Part shown: positions 1 to 9,396 of the stretch, piece by piece
How the letters are laid out: each line of letters begins with the position of its first letter
How positions within the stretch are numbered: the first letter of the stretch is position 1
The notes under the pieces: generated by a model
Database searches by the model: none
The model's input: only the letters and a program-made list of their open reading frames with translations
Told to the model about the DNA's origin: nothing
Origin: Pusillimonas sp. UBA3987
Lineage (GTDB): Bacteria; Pseudomonadota; Gammaproteobacteria; Burkholderiales; Burkholderiaceae_B
Length of the DNA: 64,000 nucleotides
Direction of reading: 5' to 3'
Assembly (NCBI GenBank): GCA_002384935.1
Contig: DGCD01000014.1
Location: 156,867 to 220,866 of the forward strand
Made by a program: the position numbers and the translations under genes

Positions 1-1
1 C

Positions 2-79
2 GGAAAACTGCACGGCCTGGAGGGCATGCACGACTTTATGCGCACCAAACACTTTTATTTTGAAACAAAAACGTCATGA
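2..79 (+). CDS. C-terminal end of a probable aldehyde dehydrogenase (partial)
   Basis: Only the last 25 codons are in the window, ending at a TGA that overlaps the start of the next gene (ATGA). The residues GLEGMHDFMRTK followed by an aromatic tail resemble the extreme C-terminus of aldehyde dehydrogenases, where a GxxG(I/L)xEFxxxK pattern precedes the last strand. An aldehyde dehydrogenase next to an alcohol dehydrogenase would make sense as two steps oxidising an alcohol to an acid. The fragment is too short for certainty, so the family is an inference, although the reading frame and the four-base overlap are directly visible. Confidence 0.45.
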   Translation, partial: GKLHGLEGMHDFMRTKHFYFETKTS

Positions 80-1185
80 ATATGGAAATCACCGCCGCTG
101 TCTGCCGTGAAACACATCAGCCATTTTCGCTTGAAAGACTCGCACTGGAAACGCCACGGCCAAATGAAGTATTAGTCAAGATTGTTGCCACGGGCATCTG
201 CCATACCGATGTCAATATGCGCAATACCGATGGCTTCACGCCCAAACCCACCGTACTCGGACATGAGGGTGCGGGGATTGTTGCACAAGTGGGTAACTCC
301 GTCACAAAAGTGAAACCGGGCGACCCAGTCGTCATCACCTTCGACTCGTGCGGCAACTGTCTTAGCTGCATCCAGGGCGACGCGGTTTATTGTCAATATC
401 TGGGTCGCCATGCATTCTCGGGCAAGCGTATCGACGGCACAACCGCCTTGCGTAAAGGCAGTGAACAAATCCATAGTCATTTTTTTGGCCAATCTTCGTT
501 TGCCACTTACAGCATCTGTACCGAGCGCAATATTATTCCTGTTGACCCGTCTGTCCCACTCGAATTACTGGGCCCGTTGGGTTGTGGCATCCAAACTGGC
601 GCATCAACGGTCATAAATGCATTGAAAGTCCCGGCGGGAAGCAAAATAGGAGTATTGGGTGTGGGCTCGGTGGGCTTGGCATCGGTTATGGCCGCTCACT
701 TATGCGGCGCGGCAACCATCGTTGCGTTGGACACCCAGGCCGCACGTCTTGAGATAGCAAAGGAGCTCGGCGCTACTCATGTAATCAACGGAGCTAAAGA
801 GGACACCTTTTCCCGCATTCGTGAAATTGCACCGCAAGGGTTGAATTATGTCGTCGACACCACGGGTCATTTGAGCATTATTAAAGAAGCCATAAACCAT
901 ATGACGCCACGCGGTGTATGCGCCCTTATCAATACAGCCAAAGGCGCCGATGCACAAATTAACATCCTTCAAATGGTATTGGGCGGACGTACGGTACGCG
1001 GCGTTCACCAGGGCGACAGCGTGCCGGAGATTTTTATTCCGCAAATGATCGAACTATACAAGCAAGGGCGCTTTCCCTTTGACCGGCTCATTCGTTTTTA
1101 CGATTTTGCCGACATTAATCAGGCCGTCGAGGATATGGAGTCAGGGGTGGCAATCAAACCCGTTATCCGGATGCCGTTAAATTGA
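76..1185 (+). CDS. Zinc-dependent alcohol dehydrogenase (aryl/benzyl-alcohol type, MDR family)
   Basis: A 369-residue medium-chain dehydrogenase, expected to oxidise an alcohol to an aldehyde with NAD(P)+ in the cytoplasm. Catalytic-zinc ligands are visible as GICHTD (Cys42) and GHEGAG (His63, Glu64). The structural zinc site is the four-cysteine pattern Cys92, Cys95, Cys98, Cys106. A Rossmann GxGxxG (GVGSVG) lies near residue 195. Sequence style resembles benzyl- and aryl-alcohol dehydrogenases of XylB type, but the substrate is not shown. It overlaps the preceding partial gene by four bases and is followed 99 bp later by a Rieske oxygenase, so it is probably part of a catabolic operon. A second ATG lies two codons inside. 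Confidence 0.9.
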   Translation: MNMEITAAVCRETHQPFSLERLALETPRPNEVLVKIVATGICHTDVNMRNTDGFTPKPTVLGHEGAGIVAQVGNSVTKVKPGDPVVITFDSCGNCLSCIQGDAVYCQYLGRHAFSGKRIDGTTALRKGSEQIHSHFFGQSSFATYSICTERNIIPVDPSVPLELLGPLGCGIQTGASTVINALKVPAGSKIGVLGVGSVGLASVMAAHLCGAATIVALDTQAARLEIAKELGATHVINGAKEDTFSRIREIAPQGLNYVVDTTGHLSIIKEAINHMTPRGVCALINTAKGADAQINILQMVLGGRTVRGVHQGDSVPEIFIPQMIELYKQGRFPFDRLIRFYDFADINQAVEDMESGVAIKPVIRMPLN

Positions 1186-1284
1186 ACGTCAACGACCCGG
1201 ATTACAACGCAACTGAAAACTAAAACAGGTCAACGAGATTGACCGAAACAGCATTTTCTATAGAACTTTAGTAAGGAGACCGCA

Positions 1285-2304
1285 ATGTTTATCAAGAATG
1301 GATGGTATGCCGCTGCCTGGGCTGATGACATCGGACATCATCTTGTACAAAAATGGATTACTGGTGAACCGATTGTTCTTTATCGCACCCAGGCCGGTGA
1401 GGTTGTTGCGCTACACGACCGCTGTCCCCATCGGCGTGCCTCACTATCAAAAGGCAACCTCGTAGGTGATGATGTCCAATGCGCCTATCATGGCATAACC
1501 TTCGACTGCCAGGGCAAATGCGTACGCGTACCCGGGCAAGAAAAAGTACCAGGCGCATTGAGCTTGAAGCGTTATACAGTGGTAGAAAAGTGGCAATGGA
1601 TCTGGATATGGATGGGCCAACCTGAGGAAGCCGATGAATCATTACTTCCCGCCTTTGAATACAACGATAGCCCAGGCTGGAGAGTGGTGGGTGGATGTAT
1701 CCCGGTTAAAGCAAACTACCAGCTTCTAACAGACAACCTCCTCGATCTGACCCATGAAACATATGTACATGGAAAAACCATTGGTAACTCAGCCGTTGCA
1801 GAGACACCAATGGAGTATCAACTCAATGGCCATGAAGTTCACGTAAAAAGAATCATGGAAAACACGCCGCCGCCACCCTTATTCAAACGAGTACGCGGCT
1901 TTGAGGGCAACATTGATCGCTGGCAAATCATTCGCTTCCAGACTCCCGCCCACATCTCTATTGACGCACGAGGTTATCCTACCGGGGTAGACGACCTGGA
2001 ACAAGGCATGCGCTGGTTTTCTTTGAACTCGCTTACGCCGGTTGACGAAAGAAACACGCTTTATTTCTGGACGGTTGCACGTTGCTTTGATATTGAAAAT
2101 GAAGCTTTGGATGAAATAATAAGAGACCAGATACTCAAGACGTTCATGGAAGATGTCGAAGTAATCGAAGCACAACAGATATTAATTGAGACCGATGATC
2201 GCGCTTTACCGGAGATTAGTATCAGAGCGGATGGGGGCTCAATTTCGGCACGGCGTATTGTGGAAAAACTAGCATCACAAGACGCAAATGCGAGAGCCAC
2301 CTAA
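1285..2304 (+). CDS. Rieske non-haem iron oxygenase, large subunit (VanA-like)
   Basis: A 339-residue aromatic-ring oxygenase or O-demethylase oxygenase component. The N-terminal Rieske [2Fe-2S] motif is CPHR (Cys47, His49) and CAYHG (Cys66, His69). The mononuclear iron motif DLTHETYVH (Asp154, His157, His162) follows, in the form typical of vanillate demethylase and related single-subunit oxygenases. AAGGAGA lies just ahead of the ATG. No ferredoxin reductase is encoded nearby, so an electron donor must come from elsewhere. Neighbours are an alcohol dehydrogenase and an isochorismatase-type hydrolase. The substrate cannot be named; methoxylated or carboxylated aromatics are the likely class. 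Confidence 0.9.
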   Translation: MFIKNGWYAAAWADDIGHHLVQKWITGEPIVLYRTQAGEVVALHDRCPHRRASLSKGNLVGDDVQCAYHGITFDCQGKCVRVPGQEKVPGALSLKRYTVVEKWQWIWIWMGQPEEADESLLPAFEYNDSPGWRVVGGCIPVKANYQLLTDNLLDLTHETYVHGKTIGNSAVAETPMEYQLNGHEVHVKRIMENTPPPPLFKRVRGFEGNIDRWQIIRFQTPAHISIDARGYPTGVDDLEQGMRWFSLNSLTPVDERNTLYFWTVARCFDIENEALDEIIRDQILKTFMEDVEVIEAQQILIETDDRALPEISIRADGGSISARRIVEKLASQDANARAT

Positions 2305-2360
2305 AAAACGCACAAACAAATGCTGAAACTGTTGGGTAAGGCTGTCCTGAAGGAGTCTTT

Positions 2361-3023
2361 ATGAAGTTCCCAAAATGGGTTACCGACCGCGTTATTGCCC
2401 GCCAGGGAAAGCTGCACCCTTACGACCACTTCAACCCCGAAGAAACAGCCTTTGTGGTGGTCGATCTGCAGAACTTTTTCACGCAACCGGGTTATATGGG
2501 GGAGTGCAAGGCCGCGCCCGCCACATTCCCGGCCGTGAACAAATTAGCAAAAGCGCTGCGCGATGCCGGCGGCCATGTCATCTGGGTGCAAACCTGCGCC
2601 GATAACGCCGATAGATTCTGGGTGCATTTTCACCACGATATGCTCAAGCCGAAACTAAGCCAACGTCGTTTAAAGGAAATGTCGGTTGATCATCCCGGCT
2701 ACGGGCTGGCCACCGGGCTTGATGTTGCGCCAACCGACGTACGCGTGGTCAAGCGCTACTACAGCGCCCTGGCGCCAGGCTCATCCAACCTGTACGAAGT
2801 CCTGCAAGACCTGGGCGTAAAAAATGTACTGATTGGCGGCACCACCACGAACGTGTGCTGCGAATCGACCGCCCGCAACGCCATGATGCTGAACTATCGC
2901 AGCATCATGGTTCACGATGCGTTGTCGGCGTTTACTTCACAAGAGCATGAGTTCGCACTGCAAGCCTGGATGCTGTATTTTGGCGACGTACTCAGTAGCG
3001 ATGAAGTCATTGCCCGCCTTTAA
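2361..3023 (+). CDS. Isochorismatase-family cysteine hydrolase
   Basis: A 220-residue hydrolase of the isochorismatase / nicotinamidase superfamily, which usually cleaves amide or ureido bonds. The catalytic triad is visible: Asp35 in VVDLQNFF, Lys131 in VVKRYYSA and Cys166 in TTTNVCCESTARNA. The TTNVC-EST block is closest to the RutB / biuret-amidohydrolase branch. GAAGGAG precedes the ATG. It is the last gene of the plus-strand cluster with the Rieske oxygenase and ends 16 bp from the convergent EAL gene. Its substrate is unknown. A role as maleamate amidase for the pyridine-type genes far downstream cannot be excluded but is not suggested by the motifs. Confidence 0.88.
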   Translation: MKFPKWVTDRVIARQGKLHPYDHFNPEETAFVVVDLQNFFTQPGYMGECKAAPATFPAVNKLAKALRDAGGHVIWVQTCADNADRFWVHFHHDMLKPKLSQRRLKEMSVDHPGYGLATGLDVAPTDVRVVKRYYSALAPGSSNLYEVLQDLGVKNVLIGGTTTNVCCESTARNAMMLNYRSIMVHDALSAFTSQEHEFALQAWMLYFGDVLSSDEVIARL

Positions 3024-3039
3024 CGTGTAACACGCCAGG

Positions 3040-4869
3040 CTAGAGGGCATGGGCTTTGGGCTGCCCATAGCTTAAATATTGCCGGGTTCTTTTATCCTCG
3101 ATAAACCCGGCGCTATTGAGCGCATACGGTATAAGCTCGGGCAGTTGCGGGCGGGCAATAACATACCCCTGCACGTAATCCAAACCCAGCTCTTTCAAAG
3201 TGCGCAAGGTTGCCAGGTCTTCCACCCATTCGGCAATACTGATCATATCCAGACTTTTCGCCAGCGCCACAATGGCGCGCACAATGGCAATGTCGGTTGG
3301 ATGTTCGTTCATATTGCAGATAAACGTACCGTCGATTTTCAATGCATTGGCAGGCAACTGCTTGAGATAGGCAAAGGACGTATAGCCTGCACCGAAGTCA
3401 TCCAGCGCAACTTTTGCGCCCTTGTCCTGCACGCGTAAAATGAAAGCCCGCGTGCGCTCCATATCCTTTACGGCAACACTCTCGGTAATTTCAATAAGCA
3501 GTTTGCGTCCCACATGACCATAGCGATCGAAAAGCGCAAAGAACATCTCTACGAATGAGTCGTCATTCAACGACATGCCATTCAAATTGACACAAACAAA
3601 CTTCGTGTTGTTGAGCCGATGTTGATTGTTATGCAACCACTGCAAAGTGGTGCTCATCACCCAGTGATCGATAAGCGGCATAATGCCGCTTTCTTCGGCG
3701 GCCGAAATGACAGTCCCCGTGGGAACCAAAACCCCTTTGTGATCATGCATCCGGAGCAGCACTTCGAAATCCAGCGAGCCAAACGGGTCGTGCAACGACA
3801 TAATGGGCTGCATCACAACCGAGAAACCTGTCACGTCCAGCCCGCTGCTGAACTTTCGCAATAAACGCAGCTCCTGACTTTGCGCCGACAGCGCCTCGGC
3901 ACTATGGTGATGCACAACCACGTGATTCAGACCCGACCCGCGCGCCTCGCGCGCAGCTCGCTTGGCAACCAGCACGGCGTCATGCGCGTCTATTTGCGCA
4001 GGCTCGATCCCTACCAGCCCCATCGACGCGTTGAAACGAAAAGGCGTTGTTCCCACAAGGCACGGATTGGCGTGCAAATCATCCAGTACCGATTGGCAAA
4101 GCTTGCGCGCCTTTTCGAGCCCGACATTCACGAAGAAAATCAGGAACTCGGAACCTGTCAGCCGGCCCAATTGCCCATCTACACCCAGCGCCTGCCCGGC
4201 CCGTTCGCAAATTTGCTTCAGAACATCGTCTCCGGCCGACTTTCCGTACAGATTATTCAACGTCTTCAGGGAATTAAGCTCAAGATACCCCAGCACAAGC
4301 GCTTTACCTTCCTCAAGCCGTCGCAAGCCATCAGCCAGATGAATGTCGATGCCCTTGGGATTCAACGCGTCAGTCAGCGGATCCCGATTTGCCTGCAGAC
4401 GCAGCTTGGAAATCGCATCGGCATGGCCGGTGATATCCTGCAAAGAGCCTTCAATGCGATCATTGTCCAGCACCGCCTTGACCAGATACGAACGGCGTGG
4501 AATATGAGGCGCCTGGCGTAAATTATGAATTTCAAGCTCGGCCTGGCCATCCGTCTCAAGCGCATTAACCAGGCGAATCCATGCCTGCCGGCCGAAATGG
4601 TTTTCCCACAAACCGTAATGAGCATTCAGCTCGGGGATATCGAGCATTTCTCGCAAGATGGGATTGGCATTGGTAAGCCGCCCCTCGAGAGACAACGAAA
4701 ACATGCCAATGGGCGCCACACTGTAGACACGTTCCAGTTCAGCCTGCGAACGCAAACGGCTACGCCGTTCGGCCCAACGGGTACTGACCACCAGAACAAA
4801 AACAAGCAACGCAGACACGGCCAGTGCGAACAACAGTTCTGAGCCTGCCAAGTTGTCAAACGCCACCAT
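3040..4869 (-). CDS. Membrane-anchored PAS-GGDEF-EAL protein, probable c-di-GMP phosphodiesterase
   Basis: 609 residues. One N-terminal membrane helix (about residues 11-29) is followed by a PAS-like sensor segment (about 45-150), a GGDEF domain (about 155-320) and an EAL domain (about 335-590). The GGDEF signature reads LTGSEF, lacking the second Gly and the Asp of the active site, so cyclase activity is doubtful. The EAL domain keeps FEVLLR (ExLxR), ITES, DDFGAGYTSF, KIDG and the AEWVE equivalent of AExVE, so c-di-GMP hydrolysis is plausible. Its ATG follows the lysA stop with no spacer, suggesting shared transcription. It would act at the inner membrane in the switch between motile and sessile states. 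Confidence 0.9.
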   Translation of the reverse strand: MVAFDNLAGSELLFALAVSALLVFVLVVSTRWAERRSRLRSQAELERVYSVAPIGMFSLSLEGRLTNANPILREMLDIPELNAHYGLWENHFGRQAWIRLVNALETDGQAELEIHNLRQAPHIPRRSYLVKAVLDNDRIEGSLQDITGHADAISKLRLQANRDPLTDALNPKGIDIHLADGLRRLEEGKALVLGYLELNSLKTLNNLYGKSAGDDVLKQICERAGQALGVDGQLGRLTGSEFLIFFVNVGLEKARKLCQSVLDDLHANPCLVGTTPFRFNASMGLVGIEPAQIDAHDAVLVAKRAAREARGSGLNHVVVHHHSAEALSAQSQELRLLRKFSSGLDVTGFSVVMQPIMSLHDPFGSLDFEVLLRMHDHKGVLVPTGTVISAAEESGIMPLIDHWVMSTTLQWLHNNQHRLNNTKFVCVNLNGMSLNDDSFVEMFFALFDRYGHVGRKLLIEITESVAVKDMERTRAFILRVQDKGAKVALDDFGAGYTSFAYLKQLPANALKIDGTFICNMNEHPTDIAIVRAIVALAKSLDMISIAEWVEDLATLRTLKELGLDYVQGYVIARPQLPELIPYALNSAGFIEDKRTRQYLSYGQPKAHAL

Positions 4870-6135
4870 CTATAGCGTTCTCTCGGAGGCAAACAGGTCT
4901 GCCAGCGCCTCCCGAGGGCGCACCACATGAAATTCGGTACCGTCGACCATCACTTCTGCAGGGCGAGGCCGTGTATTGTATTGGCTCGCCATGGTAAAGG
5001 CATACGCACCGGCAGACATAATCGCCAGCAAGTCACCTTGTTGCAACGCCAAGGAACGCGCCTTGGCAAGCCAATCACCGCTTTCGCAAATAGGCCCCAC
5101 AATATCGTATGTTTGTGCCGGCGCCGACGCTGTGGGCTGTTTTACCGCTTCGACATCGTGCCAGGCATCATAAAGCGTGGGGCGCAGCAAGTCGTTCATG
5201 GCAGCGTCAACAATCGCAAAATTACGCGCCTCGGTATGCTTGAGGTATTCGACCCGGGTTAACAGAACACCGGCGTTACCTACCAGCGACCGGCCCGGCT
5301 CCAGCACAATCTGCAAATCATCCAGCTGCTCTTCGCTTAAACGGGCATACACCTTATCCAGCAACACACCCGGCGACAGCAATGTTTCGTCGGTGTAGCG
5401 GATACCTATTCCCCCGCCCAGGTCAAGGTGTTCAATCACAATGCCCTGACGCTGTAATTGCCGCACCAGCGCCAACAATTTATCGAGCGCATCAAGATAA
5501 GGACTGACCTGGGTAATCTGCGAGCCGATATGGCAATCGAGCCCCACGACTTTCACTCCCGGCATCGCGGCTGCCCGCGCATACACGGCAGGCGCGTCCT
5601 GAATGGCAATACCAAACTTATTCTCTTTCAACCCGGTGGAAATGTAAGGGTGCGTTTTCGCATCAACGTCGGGATTCACCCGCAAAGAAACCGGCGCGAC
5701 CTTGCCTGTCTGGGCGGCAACCTGCGCCAGGCGCTCAAGCTCGGGTTCAGACTCAACATTGAAGCATTTCACCCCGGCTTCCAGCGCGGCCCGCATTTCC
5801 CAGGCCTGCTTTCCCACACCGGAAAAAACAATTTTTGCCGGGTCGGCGCCAACCGCCATGACGCGGGCCAATTCGCCCCCGGATACGATATCGAAGCCTG
5901 CGCCCAGCTTGCGAAATTCATTCAACACAGCCAGATTCGAATTGGCCTTCATGCCGAAACACACCAGCACATTGCGGCCGGTCGCCGCATCGGCATATGA
6001 CTGCCATGCGTCTATCAGAGACTGACGGGAATAGACATACAACGGGGTACCGAGTTCATCGGCAAGCAGGGTAAGCGGCACCCCCTCGGCATGCAGAATG
6101 CCTTGCTTAAAATTGAAATGAGGGGAAACAGTCAT
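4870..6135 (-). CDS. lysA: Diaminopimelate decarboxylase
   Basis: A 421-residue fold-type III PLP enzyme that decarboxylates meso-diaminopimelate to L-lysine, the last step of lysine synthesis. The PLP lysine is Lys63 in CFGMKAN. Further family blocks are VSGGEL, HIGSQI, GGGIGIRY, EPGRSLVGNAG and the substrate-binding GPICESGD. Length is normal. It lies downstream of lptM on the same strand, as in many betaproteobacteria and in E. coli relatives, and its stop codon directly abuts the start of the EAL gene. Confidence 0.98.
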   Translation of the reverse strand: MTVSPHFNFKQGILHAEGVPLTLLADELGTPLYVYSRQSLIDAWQSYADAATGRNVLVCFGMKANSNLAVLNEFRKLGAGFDIVSGGELARVMAVGADPAKIVFSGVGKQAWEMRAALEAGVKCFNVESEPELERLAQVAAQTGKVAPVSLRVNPDVDAKTHPYISTGLKENKFGIAIQDAPAVYARAAAMPGVKVVGLDCHIGSQITQVSPYLDALDKLLALVRQLQRQGIVIEHLDLGGGIGIRYTDETLLSPGVLLDKVYARLSEEQLDDLQIVLEPGRSLVGNAGVLLTRVEYLKHTEARNFAIVDAAMNDLLRPTLYDAWHDVEAVKQPTASAPAQTYDIVGPICESGDWLAKARSLALQQGDLLAIMSAGAYAFTMASQYNTRPRPAEVMVDGTEFHVVRPREALADLFASERTL

Positions 6136-6248
6136 TCTTCAAAACGGGATGTGATGAGTCAAATAGTGTCATTTACAAGTAACAAAGCCTTGGAAAGCGC
6201 CTAATCATAGCAACGAAACAACCCGGCCACGCAAGCAAAACACAAGGG

Positions 6249-6446
6249 TTAACGCGTAGATGGCCCTTCACTCATGTTGTCGGGCGGCGCAGGTGGATTG
6301 GTAAGAGAGGCATCCGGCGGTGCAGGCGGCGGCTGGGTAAGCGGCCCTTTATAACCACAGGCTGCCACACCCCACAACAATGCAATGCTGGCTACAATGC
6401 GAGTTAACGATGTTAACGTGGGAGCCAGCTTTAACGAAGCTCGCAT
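6249..6446 (-). CDS. lptM: LPS-assembly lipoprotein LptM (YifL-like)
   Basis: A 65-residue lipoprotein precursor. The signal segment ends in a lipobox GVAAC with Cys as the first mature residue, followed by the GYKGPL motif and a proline-rich tail. LptM proteins help the outer-membrane LPS translocon LptD/LptE mature by supporting correct LptD disulphides. The position between lysA and the divergent cyaY matches the conserved arrangement. The last third is Pro/Ser-rich and probably unstructured. Confidence 0.9.
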   Translation of the reverse strand: MRASLKLAPTLTSLTRIVASIALLWGVAACGYKGPLTQPPPAPPDASLTNPPAPPDNMSEGPSTR

Positions 6447-6476
6447 GAGTCACTCCAAAAATTATAGGTAGTCATT

Positions 6477-6806
6477 ATGAACGAATCAGAATTTCTTGCA
6501 CGCTGCGAAGCCATTCTTGATGGGCTTGAAAACCAGGCCGACGACTGGGTTGCGCTTTACGATCTTGATATCGACGCCAACCGCAATGGCAACGTTCTGA
6601 CCCTCATTTTTAACAACGATGTCCAGGTCGTTGTTAACAGCCAGGCCCCGATGAAGGAAATGTGGGTCGCCGCACGCACGGGTGGCTTTCACTACCGCTT
6701 CGACGGCCAGAAATGGGTGGACACCCGGGGTGGGCCCGATATGGCCGAAGCGCTTTCGCAAATCTGCTCTGAAATCAGCGGCAAACCCATCAAGGTAACC
6801 GTTTAA
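6477..6806 (+). CDS. cyaY: Frataxin homologue, iron-sulphur assembly regulator
   Basis: A 109-residue bacterial frataxin. It binds iron through an acidic first helix (several Asp/Glu between residues 2 and 30) and modulates the IscS-IscU cysteine desulphurase complex. The conserved sheet segments GNVLTLIF, NDVQVVVNSQAP, EMWVAARTGGFHYRF and W-DTRGG are all present. It is divergent from lptM with a 30-bp spacer, and its stop is only 3 bp from the convergent mrcA stop. Confidence 0.97.
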   Translation: MNESEFLARCEAILDGLENQADDWVALYDLDIDANRNGNVLTLIFNNDVQVVVNSQAPMKEMWVAARTGGFHYRFDGQKWVDTRGGPDMAEALSQICSEISGKPIKVTV

Positions 6807-6809
6807 GGT

Positions 6810-9281
6810 CTAGAACTGTATGCGCGCAGGTTGCGCGCCTTGCTCCTCGTTATCGGCCCCACCGCCGGTTAATTGGTTCAGCAAGGCACCAATGCCATCG
6901 TTGCCGCCCCCGGAACCCATCGATTGCATGCCTTCGGGCAACTGCCCGTTCAACATCATTTCCTCTGGAGAAGGCAACCCTACCCGGGCCACGGCCTTGC
7001 CCGGGGGAAACTCGGCAAAATAGAACTCGCCATTTTCACGCATCAGCCCATCAGGCAACGGACCGGGTTCGGCCACCGGCATATCCTTGAGCGACTCTTT
7101 CATGTAGTCGAGCCAAATAGGCAGCGATGCACCACCCCCGGTTTCCCGTGAGCCCAGCGAACGCGGCTGATCGAAGCCCATCCAGGCAATCCCAACCAGT
7201 TCGGGCGTGAACCCGGCAAACCAGGCATCGTGAGAGTCGTTGGTTGTGCCGGTTTTACCCGCGACATCGGCCCGGCCCAGATCACGCGCCAGACGCGCCG
7301 CCGTGCCCTGACGGGCCACACCGCGCAACATGTCATACATCACATAGGCTGTGCGCGGATCAATCACCCTGGCAGAGGTGTCGCCGGCCACCACCGGCCG
7401 GGCCTGCATCAGGACTTTGCCTTTACTGTCGGTTACCCGGTCGATAAGGTAAGGAGGAACCCGATAGCCTCCATTGGCAAACACAGTGTACGCCCCGGCA
7501 AGCTGTAGCGGCGTTACGCCCCCCGCACCCAGAGCCAACGGCAGCACCGCCGGATTACGGGCACGATCGAAACCGAAGCGGGTGATGTAATCTTGAGCAT
7601 ATTGCGGCCCAATAGCCTGCATAATTCGAACAGAAACCATATTCTTGGAGCGATAGAGCCCCTGGCGCATGGTCAGCATGGGTTCGTAACTGTTGCCGTA
7701 ATTCTTGGGCTCCCAGGCACGCGACCCTGTTTGCTCCGCCGTTAAGCGAAACCGCTCATCAGACACCTGTGTTGCCGGCGTCAGGCCACGCTCAAGCGCG
7801 GCAGCGTAAATGAACGGCTTGAAAGCCGACCCGGGTTGACGCCACGCCTGGGTAACGCGATTGAAGTGTTCCTCGAAACCGAACCCTCCCACCATGGCCT
7901 GAATTGCACCATCTTGCGGCCGCAGGGCAACGAATGCGGCCTCTACCGTGGGCATGTTCAACAATTCCCAGTATTCGCCGGTGTCGCGGATATAAACCAC
8001 CGAACCGCGTGAAATTTTCTCGGACGCCTTGGCGTTTTTGATCAGGCCGCGAGCCACCACTCTCAATGCGGACTTATCGGTAATTTCCACAATTTGCTCA
8101 GGCGAGCGGGCCACCACGACCTTCTCGGGCGAGGCAGACAAGACAACCCCAACCATCAGGTCATCGCTGTCGCGATACTTTTCCTGAATCCGATCAATAA
8201 CTTCGTTGAAACGCTCGGCATCATTCTCGATGCCCTCGGGCAAATCGAGGGTTTCCGCCGGGCCGGGGTAATGCGCCCGGCGGGTGTAGTCAAGCACCCC
8301 GGCGCGCACTGCATCATAGGCAGCCTGCTGCTCTTTCGAGTCAACCGTCGTATACACATTCAAACCACGCGAATACACATCGTCCTGGTATACGGTAAAC
8401 AACAGGCGACGCGCCAGTTCAGCCACATATTCGGCATGAATCGCATAGCCACCCATTGGCGTGCCGGGCGCCGATTTGAGCACAATGGGCTGGTTGATGG
8501 CGTCCTGATACTCCTGCTCGGTGATATAGCCCAGCGACAGCATGCGGTTCAGTACATATCTTTGACGGTCTTTCGCACGCGGCATGCTGTAAAGCGGGTT
8601 CAAACGGGACGGCGCTTTCGGAATACCTGCCAGCATTGACGCTTCCGCCAATGTGATGTCTTGCAACTGCTTGCCAAAATAAGTACGTGCAGCAGCGGCG
8701 AACCCGTAAGAGCGATGCCCCAGATAGATCTGGTTCATGTACAGGTCGAGAATTTCGTTTTTGGTCAGCGTGGCTTCGATTTTGAAGGTCAGCAATAATT
8801 CGTAGAATTTGCGGGTATAGGTTTTATCCGACGATAAATAGAAATTGCGGGCAACCTGCATGGTAATGGTGCTGGCCCCCTGCGATTTCGACATATTCGA
8901 GATATTGGCCACAACCGCGCGCGCCACACCCATCCAGTCGATACCACTGTGCTGATAGAAGCGATCGTCTTCCGCCGCCAGAATCGCCGACTTCATGACA
9001 TCGGGCACTTCATCGAAGCGCAACACATTGCGGCGCTCCTCACCGAATTCGCCGATAAGCACGTTATCCGCCGTGTAAATACGCAACGGTATTCGCGGCT
9101 TGTAGTCGATCATGGCGCTTAAGTCGGGCAGGTTCGGCCACGCAAGCGCCAGGGCCAACGACCCCAGCAACGCCCCGCACAGGCCAAGCCCAGCCACAAA
9201 GACCGCGCTTTTGATAAAGAAACGCCGCAACCAATGGTTTGGCGGGTTCGACGCTTTGGAGGAATTTTTTGATGAGCTCAT
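6810..9281 (-). CDS. mrcA: Penicillin-binding protein 1A (bifunctional peptidoglycan synthase)
   Basis: 823 residues. A short cytoplasmic tail and one membrane helix (about 24-48) anchor a periplasmic glycosyltransferase domain with EDDRFYQHSGID and GASTITMQVARN. An OB-like insert and the transpeptidase follow, with SAFK (SxxK serine), SKN and KTGTT motifs. The protein polymerises and cross-links glycan strands during cell elongation. The C-terminus is Gly/Gln-rich. The gene is divergent from aroK, a pairing common in Bordetella-like genomes, and converges on cyaY. Confidence 0.97.
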   Translation of the reverse strand: MSSSKNSSKASNPPNHWLRRFFIKSAVFVAGLGLCGALLGSLALALAWPNLPDLSAMIDYKPRIPLRIYTADNVLIGEFGEERRNVLRFDEVPDVMKSAILAAEDDRFYQHSGIDWMGVARAVVANISNMSKSQGASTITMQVARNFYLSSDKTYTRKFYELLLTFKIEATLTKNEILDLYMNQIYLGHRSYGFAAAARTYFGKQLQDITLAEASMLAGIPKAPSRLNPLYSMPRAKDRQRYVLNRMLSLGYITEQEYQDAINQPIVLKSAPGTPMGGYAIHAEYVAELARRLLFTVYQDDVYSRGLNVYTTVDSKEQQAAYDAVRAGVLDYTRRAHYPGPAETLDLPEGIENDAERFNEVIDRIQEKYRDSDDLMVGVVLSASPEKVVVARSPEQIVEITDKSALRVVARGLIKNAKASEKISRGSVVYIRDTGEYWELLNMPTVEAAFVALRPQDGAIQAMVGGFGFEEHFNRVTQAWRQPGSAFKPFIYAAALERGLTPATQVSDERFRLTAEQTGSRAWEPKNYGNSYEPMLTMRQGLYRSKNMVSVRIMQAIGPQYAQDYITRFGFDRARNPAVLPLALGAGGVTPLQLAGAYTVFANGGYRVPPYLIDRVTDSKGKVLMQARPVVAGDTSARVIDPRTAYVMYDMLRGVARQGTAARLARDLGRADVAGKTGTTNDSHDAWFAGFTPELVGIAWMGFDQPRSLGSRETGGGASLPIWLDYMKESLKDMPVAEPGPLPDGLMRENGEFYFAEFPPGKAVARVGLPSPEEMMLNGQLPEGMQSMGSGGGNDGIGALLNQLTGGGADNEEQGAQPARIQF

Positions 9282-9396
9282 TACCGGCGATTTTAAGTCT
9301 AAGTTGAATCAGACTATGATTTGCGCATTAAGTTTATGTAACAGTTTAATGCAGCACAGCATCCAATTGGGGTTGGGCTAGTGGGATAATACTAGA

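Noticed and set aside
2361..3023. Isochorismatase-type protein as the maleamate amidase (NicF) of a nicotinate pathway
   Set aside because: Its active-site neighbourhood is of RutB/biuret type rather than NicF type, and it lies 46 kb from the NicX-like gene beside a Rieske oxygenase.
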